Assembly: GCF_020404405.1 (NCBI RefSeq)
Contig: NZ_JAIZDA010000021.1
Coordinates: 1 to 57,793 of the forward strand
Direction: 5' to 3'
DNA from: Novosphingobium sp. FKTRR1
GTDB lineage: Bacteria; Pseudomonadota; Alphaproteobacteria; Sphingomonadales; Sphingomonadaceae
DNA length: 57,793 bases
Position 1 is the first letter of the stretch. Each line of letters opens with the position of its first letter. The notes beneath the pieces are model-generated. The model saw only the letters and a list, made by a program, of their open reading frames with translations. It was not told the DNA's origin and searched no databases. Shown piece by piece: positions 7,789 to 15,900 of the stretch. A program made the translations under genes and the position numbers.

Positions 7789-9183
7789 ATGTCCGCGCCC
7801 AATCTGCCCACCGTCATCATCATCGGCCGTCCCAATGTCGGCAAGTCCACGCTGTTCAACCGGCTTATCGGCAAGCGGCTGGCGCTGGTCGATGACCAGC
7901 CGGGCGTGACGCGCGACCGCCGCTTTGGTCAGGCGAGCCTGCTGGGGCTGGATTTCACGATCGTCGATACCGCCGGTTGGGAAGACACCGATCCCGAAAG
8001 CCTGCCCGGCCGCATGCGGATGCAGACCGAAGCGTCGCTCGATGGGGCCGACGTTGCGATGTTCGTGATCGATGCGCGCGCGGGGATCACCCCGCTGGAC
8101 GAAGAGATCGGCCGGTACTTGCGCGGGCACGACCTGCCCGTCGTGCTCGTCGCCAACAAGGCCGAGGGCCGCGCGGGCGACCATGGCCTGTTCGAATCCT
8201 TCGCGCTGGGCTTTGGCGATCCGGTGCCGCTGTCGGCTGAACACGGCGAAGGCATGGGCGATCTGTTCGAGGCGCTGCTGCCCCTGCTCGAAGACAAGCA
8301 GCCCGATCCCGACGACCTCGCCACCGCCGAGGATGAAGGCGAATACGACCCCAAGTCGGTGTTGAAGCTGGCCATCGTCGGCCGTCCCAATGCGGGCAAG
8401 TCCACGCTCATCAACCGCTTTCTGGGCGAAGACCGGCTGCTGACCGGGCCGGAAGCGGGGATCACGCGCGATTCGATCGCGGTCGACTGGCCGTGGAAAG
8501 ACCCGCGCAACGGCGAAGTGCGCCCGATCCGCCTGATCGACACCGCCGGCATGCGCAAGAAGGCGCTGGTGGTCGACAAGCTGGAAAAGCTCTCGGTCGC
8601 CGATGCGCGCCATGCCATCGACTTTGCCGAAGTGGTCGTGCTGTTGCTCGATGCCACGCGCGGGCTGGAGCATCAGGATCTCAAGATCGCCAGTCTGGTG
8701 CTGGAAGAAGGTCGCGCGCTGATCATCGCGATCAACAAGTGGGACGTTGCCGAAGACGCCAGCGGCCTGTTCAACGGCGTGCGCGCCGCGCTGGACGATG
8801 GCTTGGCGCAAGTGCGCGGGCTGCCGCTGCTGGCGGTCTCGGCCCGCACCGGCAAGGGGCTTGAGCAATTGCTCGGCGCCGCATTCGACTTGCGCGATGC
8901 GTGGAGCCGCCGGGTGCCCACTGCCGCGCTCAACCGCTGGTTCGACGATGCGCTGGCAGCCAATCCGCCGCCCGCCCCCGGTGGCCGCCGGATCAAGCTG
9001 CGCTACATCACGCAGGCCAAGACGCGTCCGCCCAGCTTCGTCATGTTCGGCACCCGGCTCGACCAGTTGCCCGAAAGCTATCGCCGCTATCTGGTCAACG
9101 GCATCCGCCGCGAACTGGGCTTTGAGGCGGTGCCGATCCGCCTGACGCTGCGCAGCGCCCGAAACCCGTTCGCGCCCAAGTGA
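7789..9183 (+). CDS. der: Ribosome biogenesis GTPase Der (EngA)
   Basis: 464-residue protein with two tandem Era-like GTPase domains, the hallmark of Der, which acts in 50S subunit maturation in the cytoplasm. The first P-loop is GRPNVGKS (13-20), the second is GRPNAGKS near residues 198-205. Each domain has its DTAG switch (VDTAGWED, IDTAGMRK) and N-K-x-D-type base motif (INKWD in the second). The C-terminal KH-like domain follows, with ITQAKTRPPSFVMFGTR. The start matches the usual N-terminus, although the upstream ribosome site is weak. It overlaps the DUF983 gene by four bases. Confidence 0.97.
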   Translation: MSAPNLPTVIIIGRPNVGKSTLFNRLIGKRLALVDDQPGVTRDRRFGQASLLGLDFTIVDTAGWEDTDPESLPGRMRMQTEASLDGADVAMFVIDARAGITPLDEEIGRYLRGHDLPVVLVANKAEGRAGDHGLFESFALGFGDPVPLSAEHGEGMGDLFEALLPLLEDKQPDPDDLATAEDEGEYDPKSVLKLAIVGRPNAGKSTLINRFLGEDRLLTGPEAGITRDSIAVDWPWKDPRNGEVRPIRLIDTAGMRKKALVVDKLEKLSVADARHAIDFAEVVVLLLDATRGLEHQDLKIASLVLEEGRALIIAINKWDVAEDASGLFNGVRAALDDGLAQVRGLPLLAVSARTGKGLEQLLGAAFDLRDAWSRRVPTAALNRWFDDALAANPPPAPGGRRIKLRYITQAKTRPPSFVMFGTRLDQLPESYRRYLVNGIRRELGFEAVPIRLTLRSARNPFAPK

Positions 9184-9608
9184 GCGAGCGCGACGCCGCA
9201 CTGACCGGAGCGCCCGGCTTTCTGCCGCGCACTTTGGGGGCGGCGATGCTGCGGGGTTTGCGCGGCCGTTGCCCGCGCTGCGGCATGGCGCGGCTGTTCG
9301 GCCGCTTCCTCAAGCCGGTGGAGCGCTGCCCCGCCTGCGCGCAGGACTGGACATTGCACGCGGCGGACGATTTCCCGCCCTATGTCTCGATTCTGATCAC
9401 CGGCCACCTGATGGCTCCGATCATCATCGTGCTGGCGGGCAATACCGAAGCGCCGGGCTGGGAAGTGATGACCGGGGTGCTCGCACTGGCGGTGGTCATG
9501 CTGATCGGCATGCTGCAACCCGCCAAGGGCGCGATCATCGCCCTGCAATGGTGGCTGGGCATGCACGGCTTCGCCGCAAGGCCGGGCAAGGTCGAAGCCG
9601 GGGGCTGA
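9180..9608 (+). CDS. DUF983 small membrane protein
   Basis: 142-residue protein starting with GTG that overlaps the der stop codon (GTGA). Near the N-terminus are two CxxC pairs, CPRCG and CPACA, a zinc-ribbon-like arrangement, followed by two hydrophobic segments at about 67-85 and 95-113. This layout matches the DUF983 family, common in alphaproteobacteria and without an established biochemical function. Coupling to der suggests co-expression but not a shared pathway. Confidence 0.85.
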   Translation: MSERDAALTGAPGFLPRTLGAAMLRGLRGRCPRCGMARLFGRFLKPVERCPACAQDWTLHAADDFPPYVSILITGHLMAPIIIVLAGNTEAPGWEVMTGVLALAVVMLIGMLQPAKGAIIALQWWLGMHGFAARPGKVEAGG

Positions 9609-9630
9609 CCCCCGCGCCGTTCCTGAAGCG

Positions 9631-9742
9631 CCCAACCCCCACCCCCAACCCCTCCCCACCGGGGAGGGGAGCAAACCCATCGCGCAGGCTTCTCCCCTCC
9701 GCCCACAAAAAAGCCCTCCCCCGCGCGGGGGAGGGTTGGGTG
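9631..9742. repeat. Inverted pair of GC-rich extragenic hairpins
   Basis: Copy A has a perfect 9-bp stem, CCCCTCCCC (9649-9657) with GGGGAGGGG (9661-9669), preceded by CCCCCACCCCCAA. Copy B has CCCTCCCCC (9714-9722) with GGGGGAGGG (9727-9735), followed by TTGGGTGGGGG. B read on the other strand resembles A, so the two form an inverted pair about 45 bp apart, like a REP/BIME-type element. It follows the der-DUF983 operon and may act as its 3' boundary. Confidence 0.6.
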
Positions 9743-9769
9743 GGGGTAACCGGCCTCACCGGCAAGCAC

Positions 9770-10139
9770 AAAAAAACCCGCACGCGGAATTCGCGCACGG
9801 GTCTGGGCCGGGTGGCGAGTCCGGTTAACGCCGATAGGGGGAAGCAAGCAGACGCGGACGGGTGCGGTCGGCGCTGGTTTGGGTTCTCGACGCGGGTTTG
9901 TGCGAATGGCGGTACAGGCGCGTTGAGGAACCTGAACTGCTCGACCCTGACGGGCACGCAGGCACCGGGGCGGGCTCGCGCTCTTGCCGGACTACCTTGC
10001 GGGCTTGGGGCCCGATCCCACGGCGAGGGTAACAGGCCCCGCCGTTCGTGCCGCGAATGCGGACGCCTCCGTCCTTGGAAAGCGCCGACCGCGCGCCGGG
10101 TCGCAAAGGCGAAGCGCTCACGCCCCAGCTCCCGTCACG
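9770..10139 (-). ncRNA. Candidate ~370-nt non-coding RNA
   Basis: A near-consensus promoter directly upstream and a strong terminator bound a transcript of roughly 370 nt on the minus strand. Internal helices are visible: ACGGCGAGGG pairs with CCCCGCCGT (10020-10045, one bulge), and short stems lie near the 5' end. I looked for the conserved pieces of RNase P RNA (GAGGAAAGTCCGGGCT), tmRNA (T-loop GGTTCGA, ANDN-type tag) and SRP RNA (GGAAGGAAGCAGCC) and found none. An open frame of 110 codons crosses the region, but it starts upstream of the predicted transcription start and lacks the third-position GC bias of neighbouring genes. It may be a lineage-specific small RNA. Confidence 0.45.
9776..9802 (-). 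terminator. Intrinsic terminator of the candidate ncRNA
   Basis: On the minus strand ACCCG and CGCG pair with CGCG and CGGGT around an AATTC-type loop, with one two-base internal mismatch. The hairpin is followed directly by seven T (9776-9770, read in minus direction). This is a well-formed Rho-independent terminator, the strongest in the window. Confidence 0.75.
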
Positions 10140-10145
10140 GCGCGG

Positions 10146-10174
10146 CATATAACCCATATGGTTCGTTTTGTCAA
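10146..10174 (-). promoter_or_regulatory. Near-consensus sigma-70 promoter
   Basis: Read on the minus strand, TTGACA (10174-10169), a 17-bp spacer and TATATG (10151-10146) give a -35/-10 pair close to consensus. It begins 24 bp beyond the PIN-toxin stop codon and points into the gene-poor stretch that ends at the terminator at 9776-9802. No convincing ribosome site follows within the expected distance. Confidence 0.7.
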
Positions 10175-10197
10175 GGGTAAGTGTGCGCTCGCGGGCG

Positions 10198-10596
10198 CTA
10201 CCACAGGCGCTTCACCGCAAACCCGTCGAACAAGGCTTTGTTCGATACCAGTACCATGTCCTCGGCCTGCGCTTGCGCGATCAGCAGGCGGTCGAACGGG
10301 TCTTTGTGGGGGATGTTCATTTCCCCGGCCAGCCGGGCGTGATGAACGCTGATCGCCAGTTCGTCGAAACCTTGCCCGGCGACCACGGCCGCGAAGTCTT
10401 GTGCCAGCAACGCGGCGTCAGGCAACTTGCCGATACGGAACTTGGTGGCGACTTCCATGGCCGAGGCGGCGCTGACCGCGACAGGGTTATCCTCGTTGGT
10501 GATGGCTTCGCGGGCGCGGGGGCTCAGCGCCTCGTCCCCCGCCAGCCACCAGATCAGCGCATGGGTATCGAGCAGCAGCCTCAAGCCAGATGCCAC
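10198..10596 (-). CDS. PIN-domain toxin, VapC-like
   Basis: 132-residue single PIN domain, a predicted metal-dependent ribonuclease of a type II toxin-antitoxin system. Conserved acidic residues are in place: Asp10 in LLLDTHALIWW, Glu48 in SAMEVATK, and Asp99 plus Asp102 in HKDPFDRLLIAQA. The 5' end overlaps the antitoxin gene by 16 bp, as is usual for such pairs. The ATG at 10596 is used here; a TTG at 10584, overlapping the antitoxin stop, would give a shorter start just before the first active-site strand and cannot be excluded. Target RNA is unknown. Confidence 0.9.
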   Translation of the reverse strand: MASGLRLLLDTHALIWWLAGDEALSPRAREAITNEDNPVAVSAASAMEVATKFRIGKLPDAALLAQDFAAVVAGQGFDELAISVHHARLAGEMNIPHKDPFDRLLIAQAQAEDMVLVSNKALFDGFAVKRLW

Positions 10597-10814
10597 CCGC
10601 CCAGTTCGTCGTCGGGCAGTGGCTCATCGAACCGTGCATCCATCGCGATCTTGCCCTTGAGCGCGCCGAACTGCCGCCGCCCGCGCGGGGCCACCGGCAC
10701 CAGTCGCACCACCGGCACATTGCCGCGCGCAATCACCACATCACCCCCCGCGAGCGCTTCGGCGATCAGGCGCGACAGGTTGGTCTTGGCATCGTGAACC
10801 GAAAACTGGGCCAT
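10581..10814 (-). CDS. Phd/YefM-type antitoxin
   Basis: 77-residue protein. The N-terminus, AQFSVHDAKTNLSRLIAEAL, is the typical Phd/YefM (prevent-host-death) DNA-binding fold, followed by the ARGNVPVVRLVPV strand segment. The C-terminal tail, rich in acidic and aromatic residues (DEPLPDDELGGWHLA), is the likely toxin-neutralising part. It has an AAGGAGG ribosome site and precedes the PIN toxin. It probably also represses its own promoter. Confidence 0.9.
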   Translation of the reverse strand: MAQFSVHDAKTNLSRLIAEALAGGDVVIARGNVPVVRLVPVAPRGRRQFGALKGKIAMDARFDEPLPDDELGGWHLA

Positions 10815-10829
10815 GCACGCCTCCTTGGC

Positions 10830-10862
10830 TAACTATATAGCTAAGCGCTCCGTGCCGGGCAA
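10830..10862 (-). promoter_or_regulatory. Toxin-antitoxin promoter with palindromic operator
   Basis: On the minus strand, TTGCCC (10862-10857), a 17-bp spacer and TATATA (10839-10834) form a promoter. The -10 lies within the palindrome CTATATAG (10833-10840), extended imperfectly to TAGCTATATAGTTA. Binding of the Phd-type antitoxin there would give the usual autorepression. Confidence 0.6.
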
Positions 10863-10918
10863 GGGCGGTGCCTTCGCCTGTCGCTGCCCGGATTTGACGG
10901 GGCGCTGCACCCTCCCCC

Positions 10919-11677
10919 TCACAAGAAGTTGTTCGGCCAGATCATGGTGCGCCACATGTGCGAGGTGGGGGTGTCGTCGTGGCCGAGGCCTTCGGCGGGT
11001 TGGCGGAAGTGGCGGCCGATCACGTCGGTGAATTCGGCGGGGTCGACTTCGGGGAAATCGTCGAAGAAATAGGTGTCGTAGAGCGTCACTTGCCGGGCCG
11101 ACATGTACCACTTGTGGTTGCGCGCGTAGTCGGCGTCGCGCGCGATATAGGCGGGCGGCTGGAAATCGGGGCCGAAGAAGCGGTCGTAGCTGGCCGGGTA
11201 CTCGTACCCCACCGCCGGGTCGGGCAGATAGCGCAGCGCCTGATGGTACTTGACCGCGAAAGCCACTTCCTCGCTGACATAGGGGGCGACCAGTTGCGCG
11301 CTCCAGTAGCCGTGATCGCAACGGATCAGGCAGCCGTTCGAGATGTCGTGCAGCAGGCAGGCCATGACCACCGGCTCGCTCATCCCGTCATCCAGCGCGC
11401 GCTTGGCGCTGACCAGCAAGTGCCGCGCGGTCAACCCGCCGAAGCGCAAGTCGAAGAAGTCGAGCAGTTGCGGGCGCTCGGGCATGCGCGGCAGCGCGGG
11501 GTTGTCGCCCATCATGAACACCGTCCGGGGGTTCAGCCGGGCCAGCAGTTCTTCCTCGTTGTCGACGAAATCGGTGCCCTTCCACCCCACCGGCGAGGGG
11601 TAGATCATCCGTTCGCGGGCCGCCTGTGGCCAGGGGCGGTCGACGTCGGCTGCTGCTCGATCGGGGCTGGCGGTCAT
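10919..11677 (-). CDS. HD-domain-like metalloprotein of unknown role
   Basis: 252-residue cytosolic protein. A set of possible metal ligands follows the HD-superfamily spacing: His86 in TARHLL, His110-Asp111 in ACLLHDIS, His122 in CDHGYW, and His145 in KYHQALRY. HD folds include phosphohydrolases and also di-iron oxygenases of the MIOX/PhnZ type; which applies cannot be decided here. The ATG at 11677 follows AAGGGAG and is preferred over an upstream ATG adding eight residues. It is the last gene of the acyl-CoA catabolic run and is separated from the thiolase by a very stable hairpin. Confidence 0.75.
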   Translation of the reverse strand: MTASPDRAAADVDRPWPQAARERMIYPSPVGWKGTDFVDNEEELLARLNPRTVFMMGDNPALPRMPERPQLLDFFDLRFGGLTARHLLVSAKRALDDGMSEPVVMACLLHDISNGCLIRCDHGYWSAQLVAPYVSEEVAFAVKYHQALRYLPDPAVGYEYPASYDRFFGPDFQPPAYIARDADYARNHKWYMSARQVTLYDTYFFDDFPEVDPAEFTDVIGRHFRQPAEGLGHDDTPTSHMWRTMIWPNNFL

Positions 11678-11737
11678 GGTCGTCTCCCTTGGTCGGCTCA
11701 AGGGTATGCCCGGCGGGCGGCGCGCTCAAGCGGCAAG

Positions 11738-11773
11738 TGCGGCCCGGCGGGAGAGGGGCTCCGCCGGGCCGCA
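11738..11773. repeat. Perfect 13-bp stem-loop after the thiolase gene
   Basis: TGCGGCCCGGCGG (11738-11750) and CCGCCGGGCCGCA (11761-11773) are exactly complementary around a 10-nt loop. It begins just beyond the thiolase stop on the minus strand. There is no T-run after it, so it is more likely to stabilise the upstream mRNA or reduce read-through into the HD-like gene than to be a full intrinsic terminator. Confidence 0.6.
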
Positions 11774-11779
11774 ACGCCG

Positions 11780-12955
11780 TTACAGTACCTCGAACAGGCC
11801 GGCCGCGCCCATGCCGCCGCCGACGCACATCGTCACGACGACGTACTTCGCGCCCCGGCGCTTGCCTTCGATCAGCGCGTGCGCGGTGCAGCGCGCGCCG
11901 GTCATGCCGTAAGGGTGGCCGATCGAGATCGAGCCGCCGTTGACGTTGAGCAAGTCGTCGGGGATGCCCAGCTTGTCGCGGCAATAGAGCACTTGCACCG
12001 CGAACGCCTCGTTCAGTTCCCACAGGCCGATGTCGGCGATGGTCAGGCCAAAGCGGCTGAGCAGCTTGGGGATGGCAAAGACCGGGCCGATGCCCATTTC
12101 GTCAGGCTCGGTGCCCGCAACCGCCATGCCGAGGTAGCGGCCAAGCGGGGCCAGGCCCTTCGCCGCAGCGACGGCGGCCTCCATGATGATCACCGCGGCC
12201 GAGCCGTCGGACAACTGGCTGGCGTTGCCCGCAGTCACGATCCCGCCTTCGATCACCGGCTTGAGCGCGGACAGGTTTTCCAGCGTGGTCGAGGGGCGGT
12301 TGCCTTCGTCCTTGGTCAGGTGAACGTCGTGGTGCGTGACCGCGCCGGTTTCCTTGTCGACCACGGCGGACGAGCTGTCGGTGGCGACGATCTCGTCATC
12401 GAACTTGCCCGCGGCCTGTGCGGCGGCGGTGCGCTGCTGCGATTGCAGGGCATAGACGTCGCACGCCTCGCGGCTGATGCCATAGCGCTGGCCGACGATC
12501 TCGGCGGTTTGCAGCATCGGCATGTAGATGGCCTTGTGCATCTCGATCAGCGCGCGGTCGGGAGAAACGCGCATGTCCTTGGTCTGGACAAGGCTGATCG
12601 ATTCCTGCCCACCGGCGGCGACCACGTCCATGCGGTCGAACACCACCTGCTTGCTGGCGGTGGCGATGGTCATCAGGCCCGACGAGCACTGCCGGTCGAT
12701 GGTCATGCCCGAAGTGGTGATTGGCAGCCCTGCGCGCAAAGCCACCTGACGGCCAAGGTTGCCGCCTTGCGTACCCTGCTGCAGGGCCGAGCCCCACACC
12801 ACATCGTCGACTTCGGCAGGGTCGATCCCCGCGCGCTCGACCGCCGCGCGCAGCGACAGCGCGCCCAGCGTGGCCCCGGCGGTGGCGTTGAACGCGCCCT
12901 TGTAGGCCCGCCCGATGGGGGTGCGGGCAACGGATACGATGACGGCATCACGCAT
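11780..12955 (-). CDS. Acetyl-CoA acyltransferase (thiolase)
   Basis: 391-residue thiolase. All catalytic residues are visible: the acylated Cys90 in DRQCSSG, His347 in [12 protein letters not shown], and Cys377 in [12 protein letters not shown]. It should cleave 3-ketoacyl-CoA with CoA to release acetyl-CoA, or run in the condensing direction. With the ligase and 3-hydroxyacyl-CoA dehydrogenase directly upstream it makes a short beta-oxidation module. In place of the usual NxGGGxALGHP, it reads [12 protein letters not shown], a variant seen in some degradative thiolases. Confidence 0.93.
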   Translation of the reverse strand: MRDAVIVSVARTPIGRAYKGAFNATAGATLGALSLRAAVERAGIDPAEVDDVVWGSALQQGTQGGNLGRQVALRAGLPITTSGMTIDRQCSSGLMTIATASKQVVFDRMDVVAAGGQESISLVQTKDMRVSPDRALIEMHKAIYMPMLQTAEIVGQRYGISREACDVYALQSQQRTAAAQAAGKFDDEIVATDSSSAVVDKETGAVTHHDVHLTKDEGNRPSTTLENLSALKPVIEGGIVTAGNASQLSDGSAAVIIMEAAVAAAKGLAPLGRYLGMAVAGTEPDEMGIGPVFAIPKLLSRFGLTIADIGLWELNEAFAVQVLYCRDKLGIPDDLLNVNGGSISIGHPYGMTGARCTAHALIEGKRRGAKYVVVTMCVGGGMGAAGLFEVL

Positions 12956-12969
12956 GGCATTCTCTCCTG

Positions 12970-14568
12970 TTATCGGTTGTCTTGCCCGGTCGAGGCGGCA
13001 AGAATGGGGTTACCGCCAAAGCGGTCGCGCAGTTCGCGTTTCAGCACTTTGCCGATCGGGCTGCGCGGCAATTCATCGACCACTTCGATCGCGCTGATCC
13101 GCTGGGTCTTGCCCAGACGGGCGTTGGCTTCGGCAAGGATGGCCTGAGGATCGGCGGGCGGATCGGCGGCGGGATCGGCCAGCACGACCACGGCCAGCGG
13201 GGTTTCGCCCCACTTGTCCGACGGCACGCCGACCACGGCCGCCTCGCGCACCGCGCTCTGGCGCACGAGTTCGGCCTCAAGATCGGTGGGATAGATGTTG
13301 AACCCGCCCGAAATGATCATGTCCTTGGCGCGGTCCATCAGGATCAGGAAGCCGTCCTCGTCGAACCGGCCGATATCGCCGTGGCGGATATAGCGGCGCC
13401 CTTCGGCGTCGTACCATTCGACTTCGCGCGTCTTGTCGGGCTTGCCGTGGTAGCCGTTCATCATCAGCGGCGAATGGCCGACGATCTCGCCCATGGCGCC
13501 TTCGGGCAGTTCGTTGCCGTCCTCGTCGATGATCTTCATCACATGGCCGGGGGTGACGCGGCCGACGGTGTGCAGCTTGTCGGGGTGTTCGTGCGCCACC
13601 AGCAGCGTGGTTGCGCCGCCTTCGGTCATGCCATAGCCTTCGACCAGACCGCCCGGCCAGCGCTTGAGCACGTCGGCCTTCAACCACGCGGCAAACGGCG
13701 CCGATGTGCACGATTTCAGCCGGTAGGAGGACAGGTCAAAGCTGTCGAAATCGGGCTGCTCCATGATGCGGCGGTACTGCACCGGCACCAGCATGGCGTG
13801 GGTCACCCGCTCGCGCTGCGAGAGTTCGAGGAAGCCGCGCGCGTCGAACTTCTTCATCAGCACCACTTTGCCGCCTGCCGTCAGTGCGGGCAGGAAGCTG
13901 ACCAGCGTGGTGTTGGAATAGAGCGGGGTCGAGCAGATCACGCAGGTATCGTCGTCATAGCCGCCACGGATCGTGCGCCGGGCATATTCGTGGCGCATCT
14001 TGTGGCTTTGCACGATGCCCTTGGGCGAGCCGGTGGTGCCCGAGGAATAGATGATGTTGAACGGATCGCCCGGTTGCGGCGCTGGTTCGGGCGGCCGTGC
14101 CCCCTCGGGCGCGAGCCACTGCGAGAACGGCAGCCCGGCGTCGCTGTCGTCGAGGGCGATGCGTTTGACATGCGCCGGAAAGGGCAGGCCCGCGAGCCGT
14201 CCGGCCATCTCGGCATCGAGCAGCAGCACCCGGCTGCCGCTGTCGGCGAGCATGGCCAGCACCGTTTCGGGCGTGGCGGTGGAGGTCAGCGGAGCGGCCA
14301 CCGCGCCCGCCCGGATCGCGCCCAGAAACGCCAGCGCGGTCGGCACCGCATTCAGCGCGGCGATGGCGACCGGTTCATCGGCCGCAACCCCTTCGCCGTG
14401 CAGCGCCACCGCGACGCGATCGAGCAGCGCGTCAAGCTCGGCCCAACCGACCCGCCGGTTCTCGTCGGCCAGCGCCACCGCCGCGCCCCGCCTTGCGGCA
14501 TGGGCGCGCAAGATGGCGCTGAGCGGCAGGAAGTCGGATTCGGCGATATCCTCGACCAGCATCGTCAC
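12970..14568 (-). CDS. Acyl-CoA ligase (class I adenylate-forming)
   Basis: 532-residue AMP-dependent synthetase. The phosphate-binding loop is [11 protein letters not shown] (174-184). It is followed by GYGMTEGG, the hinge region [12 protein letters not shown], and the C-terminal [12 protein letters not shown], whose Lys would be the catalytic lysine. It activates a carboxylic acid with ATP and CoA. The acid is unknown; the neighbouring thiolase, dehydrogenase and thioesterase point to a fatty, cyclic or terpenoid-derived acid. It lies 14 bp from each operon neighbour. Confidence 0.92.
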   Translation of the reverse strand: MTMLVEDIAESDFLPLSAILRAHAARRGAAVALADENRRVGWAELDALLDRVAVALHGEGVAADEPVAIAALNAVPTALAFLGAIRAGAVAAPLTSTATPETVLAMLADSGSRVLLLDAEMAGRLAGLPFPAHVKRIALDDSDAGLPFSQWLAPEGARPPEPAPQPGDPFNIIYSSGTTGSPKGIVQSHKMRHEYARRTIRGGYDDDTCVICSTPLYSNTTLVSFLPALTAGGKVVLMKKFDARGFLELSQRERVTHAMLVPVQYRRIMEQPDFDSFDLSSYRLKSCTSAPFAAWLKADVLKRWPGGLVEGYGMTEGGATTLLVAHEHPDKLHTVGRVTPGHVMKIIDEDGNELPEGAMGEIVGHSPLMMNGYHGKPDKTREVEWYDAEGRRYIRHGDIGRFDEDGFLILMDRAKDMIISGGFNIYPTDLEAELVRQSAVREAAVVGVPSDKWGETPLAVVVLADPAADPPADPQAILAEANARLGKTQRISAIEVVDELPRSPIGKVLKRELRDRFGGNPILAASTGQDNR

Positions 14569-14582
14569 GCCCCTCCTTCAGG

Positions 14583-15839
14583 TCAGGCGAAAGTTTCGCC
14601 GGCATCCGCCTTGCGCTGCAGCAGCGGGGCCACCGGCAGGCCATAGCCGGCGAGCGCATCGGCGATCACCTTCAGCCCGACGTGATCGGCCCAGAACATC
14701 GGACCGCCGGTCCACGCGGGCCAGCCATAGCCGTTGAGCCAGACGGTATCGATGTCACCGGCGCGCTGGGCGATGCCTTCGTCAAGGATCAGCGCGCCTT
14801 CGTTGATCATCGGATAGAGCAGTCGCTCGCGGATTTCGTCTTTGCCGATGACGCGCTGCAGTTTGCCTTCCTTCGCGGCGAATTCGGCGATGATCGCCTT
14901 CACTTCCTCGGACGGGGTGCGGTTGCGGCTGTCGTCGTAGTCGTAGAAGCCCTTCTTGGTCTTTTGCCCCCAGCGACCGACCGCGCACAGCGCATCGCGC
15001 AGCGTCTCGATCCGGGTGGGATCGCGGTGCCAGCCGATGTCCACCCCGGCAAGGTCCGCCATCTGCCAGGGGCCCATCGGGAAGCCGAACTCCAGCAGCG
15101 CCTCGTCCACGTCCCAATAGTTCGCGCCTTCCATGATCAGCGCGTGGGCCTGCGCCTGCCGGGGCGACAGCATGCGGTTGCCGATGAAGCCGTGGCACAC
15201 GCCCGACACCACCGGGACTTTGCCGATCTTCACCGACAAGGCCATGACCGTGGCCAGTTGCGCCTTGCCGGTCGCCTTGCCGCGTACGACTTCCAGCAAT
15301 TTCATGACGTTGGCGGGCGAAAAGAAGTGCGTACCCAGCACCGCTTCGGGGCGGCTGGTGCAGGCGCCGATCGCGTCGATATCGAGATAGCTGGTGTTGC
15401 TGGCCAGGATGGCGCCGGGCTTGGCCACTTTGTCGAGCCGCCCGAACACCTCTTTCTTCACGTCCATCGATTCATAGACCGCCTCGATCACCAGATCGGC
15501 GTCGCCCAGCGCAGCGAAGTCGAGCGTCGGGGTCAGCCGGGCCATCGCCGCTTCGGCAAGGGCCGCGTCCAGTTTGCCGCGCTTGACGGTGTTTTCGTAG
15601 TTGCGGCGCATCGTCGCCACGCCGCGGTCGAGCGCTTCCTGCGTCATCTCCACGATCGTCACCGGGATGCCCGCGGTCAGGAAGTTCATGGTGATGCCGC
15701 CGCCCATCGTGCCCGCGCCGATCACGCCGACCCGGTCGATCGGCAGCAGTGCGGTATCGGCAGGAATGTCGTCGATCACGGCGGCCTGTGCGCGCGCGGC
15801 GTCGATGTGCGCCTTGGCGCCGGGGATGGGGTCGGACAT
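14583..15839 (-). CDS. 3-hydroxyacyl-CoA dehydrogenase
   Basis: 418-residue protein. The N-terminal NAD-binding motif is GAGTMGGG (41-48), with acidic [12 protein letters not shown] next. The substrate-side catalytic His171 is in [18 protein letters not shown], and Asn148 lies in SNTSYLD. It matches the dehydrogenase half of FadB/FadJ proteins, including the second C-terminal helical repeat, but has no enoyl-CoA hydratase domain. It oxidises 3-hydroxyacyl-CoA. The start follows AAAGGAGAGG and is preceded by a pentanucleotide repeat. Confidence 0.92.
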   Translation of the reverse strand: MSDPIPGAKAHIDAARAQAAVIDDIPADTALLPIDRVGVIGAGTMGGGITMNFLTAGIPVTIVEMTQEALDRGVATMRRNYENTVKRGKLDAALAEAAMARLTPTLDFAALGDADLVIEAVYESMDVKKEVFGRLDKVAKPGAILASNTSYLDIDAIGACTSRPEAVLGTHFFSPANVMKLLEVVRGKATGKAQLATVMALSVKIGKVPVVSGVCHGFIGNRMLSPRQAQAHALIMEGANYWDVDEALLEFGFPMGPWQMADLAGVDIGWHRDPTRIETLRDALCAVGRWGQKTKKGFYDYDDSRNRTPSEEVKAIIAEFAAKEGKLQRVIGKDEIRERLLYPMINEGALILDEGIAQRAGDIDTVWLNGYGWPAWTGGPMFWADHVGLKVIADALAGYGLPVAPLLQRKADAGETFA

Positions 15840-15858
15840 GATGAGCCTCTCCTTTTAT

Positions 15859-15885
15859 GTCTTGTCTTGTCTTGTCTTGTCGTGT
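15859..15885. repeat. CTTGT pentanucleotide tandem repeat
   Basis: Four exact CTTGT units occupy 15861-15880, with a partial unit before and a degenerate CGTGT after. On the minus strand these are ACAAG units lying 22-42 bp before the 3-hydroxyacyl-CoA dehydrogenase start, just upstream of its ribosome site. Copy-number change would alter leader length but no reading frame. Confidence 0.7.
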
Positions 15886-15900
15886 CGGTCTTGTCGCCGG

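Noticed and set aside
9770..10139. RNase P RNA, tmRNA or SRP RNA at this position
   Set aside because: Size would fit, but none of the invariant sequence blocks of these RNAs could be found on either strand.
9825..10157. A 110-codon minus-strand open frame within the candidate ncRNA
   Set aside because: Its ATG lies at the -10 box, upstream of the expected transcription start; there is no ribosome site, third-position bias is weak, and the product is arginine/serine/proline-rich without similarity to a known protein.
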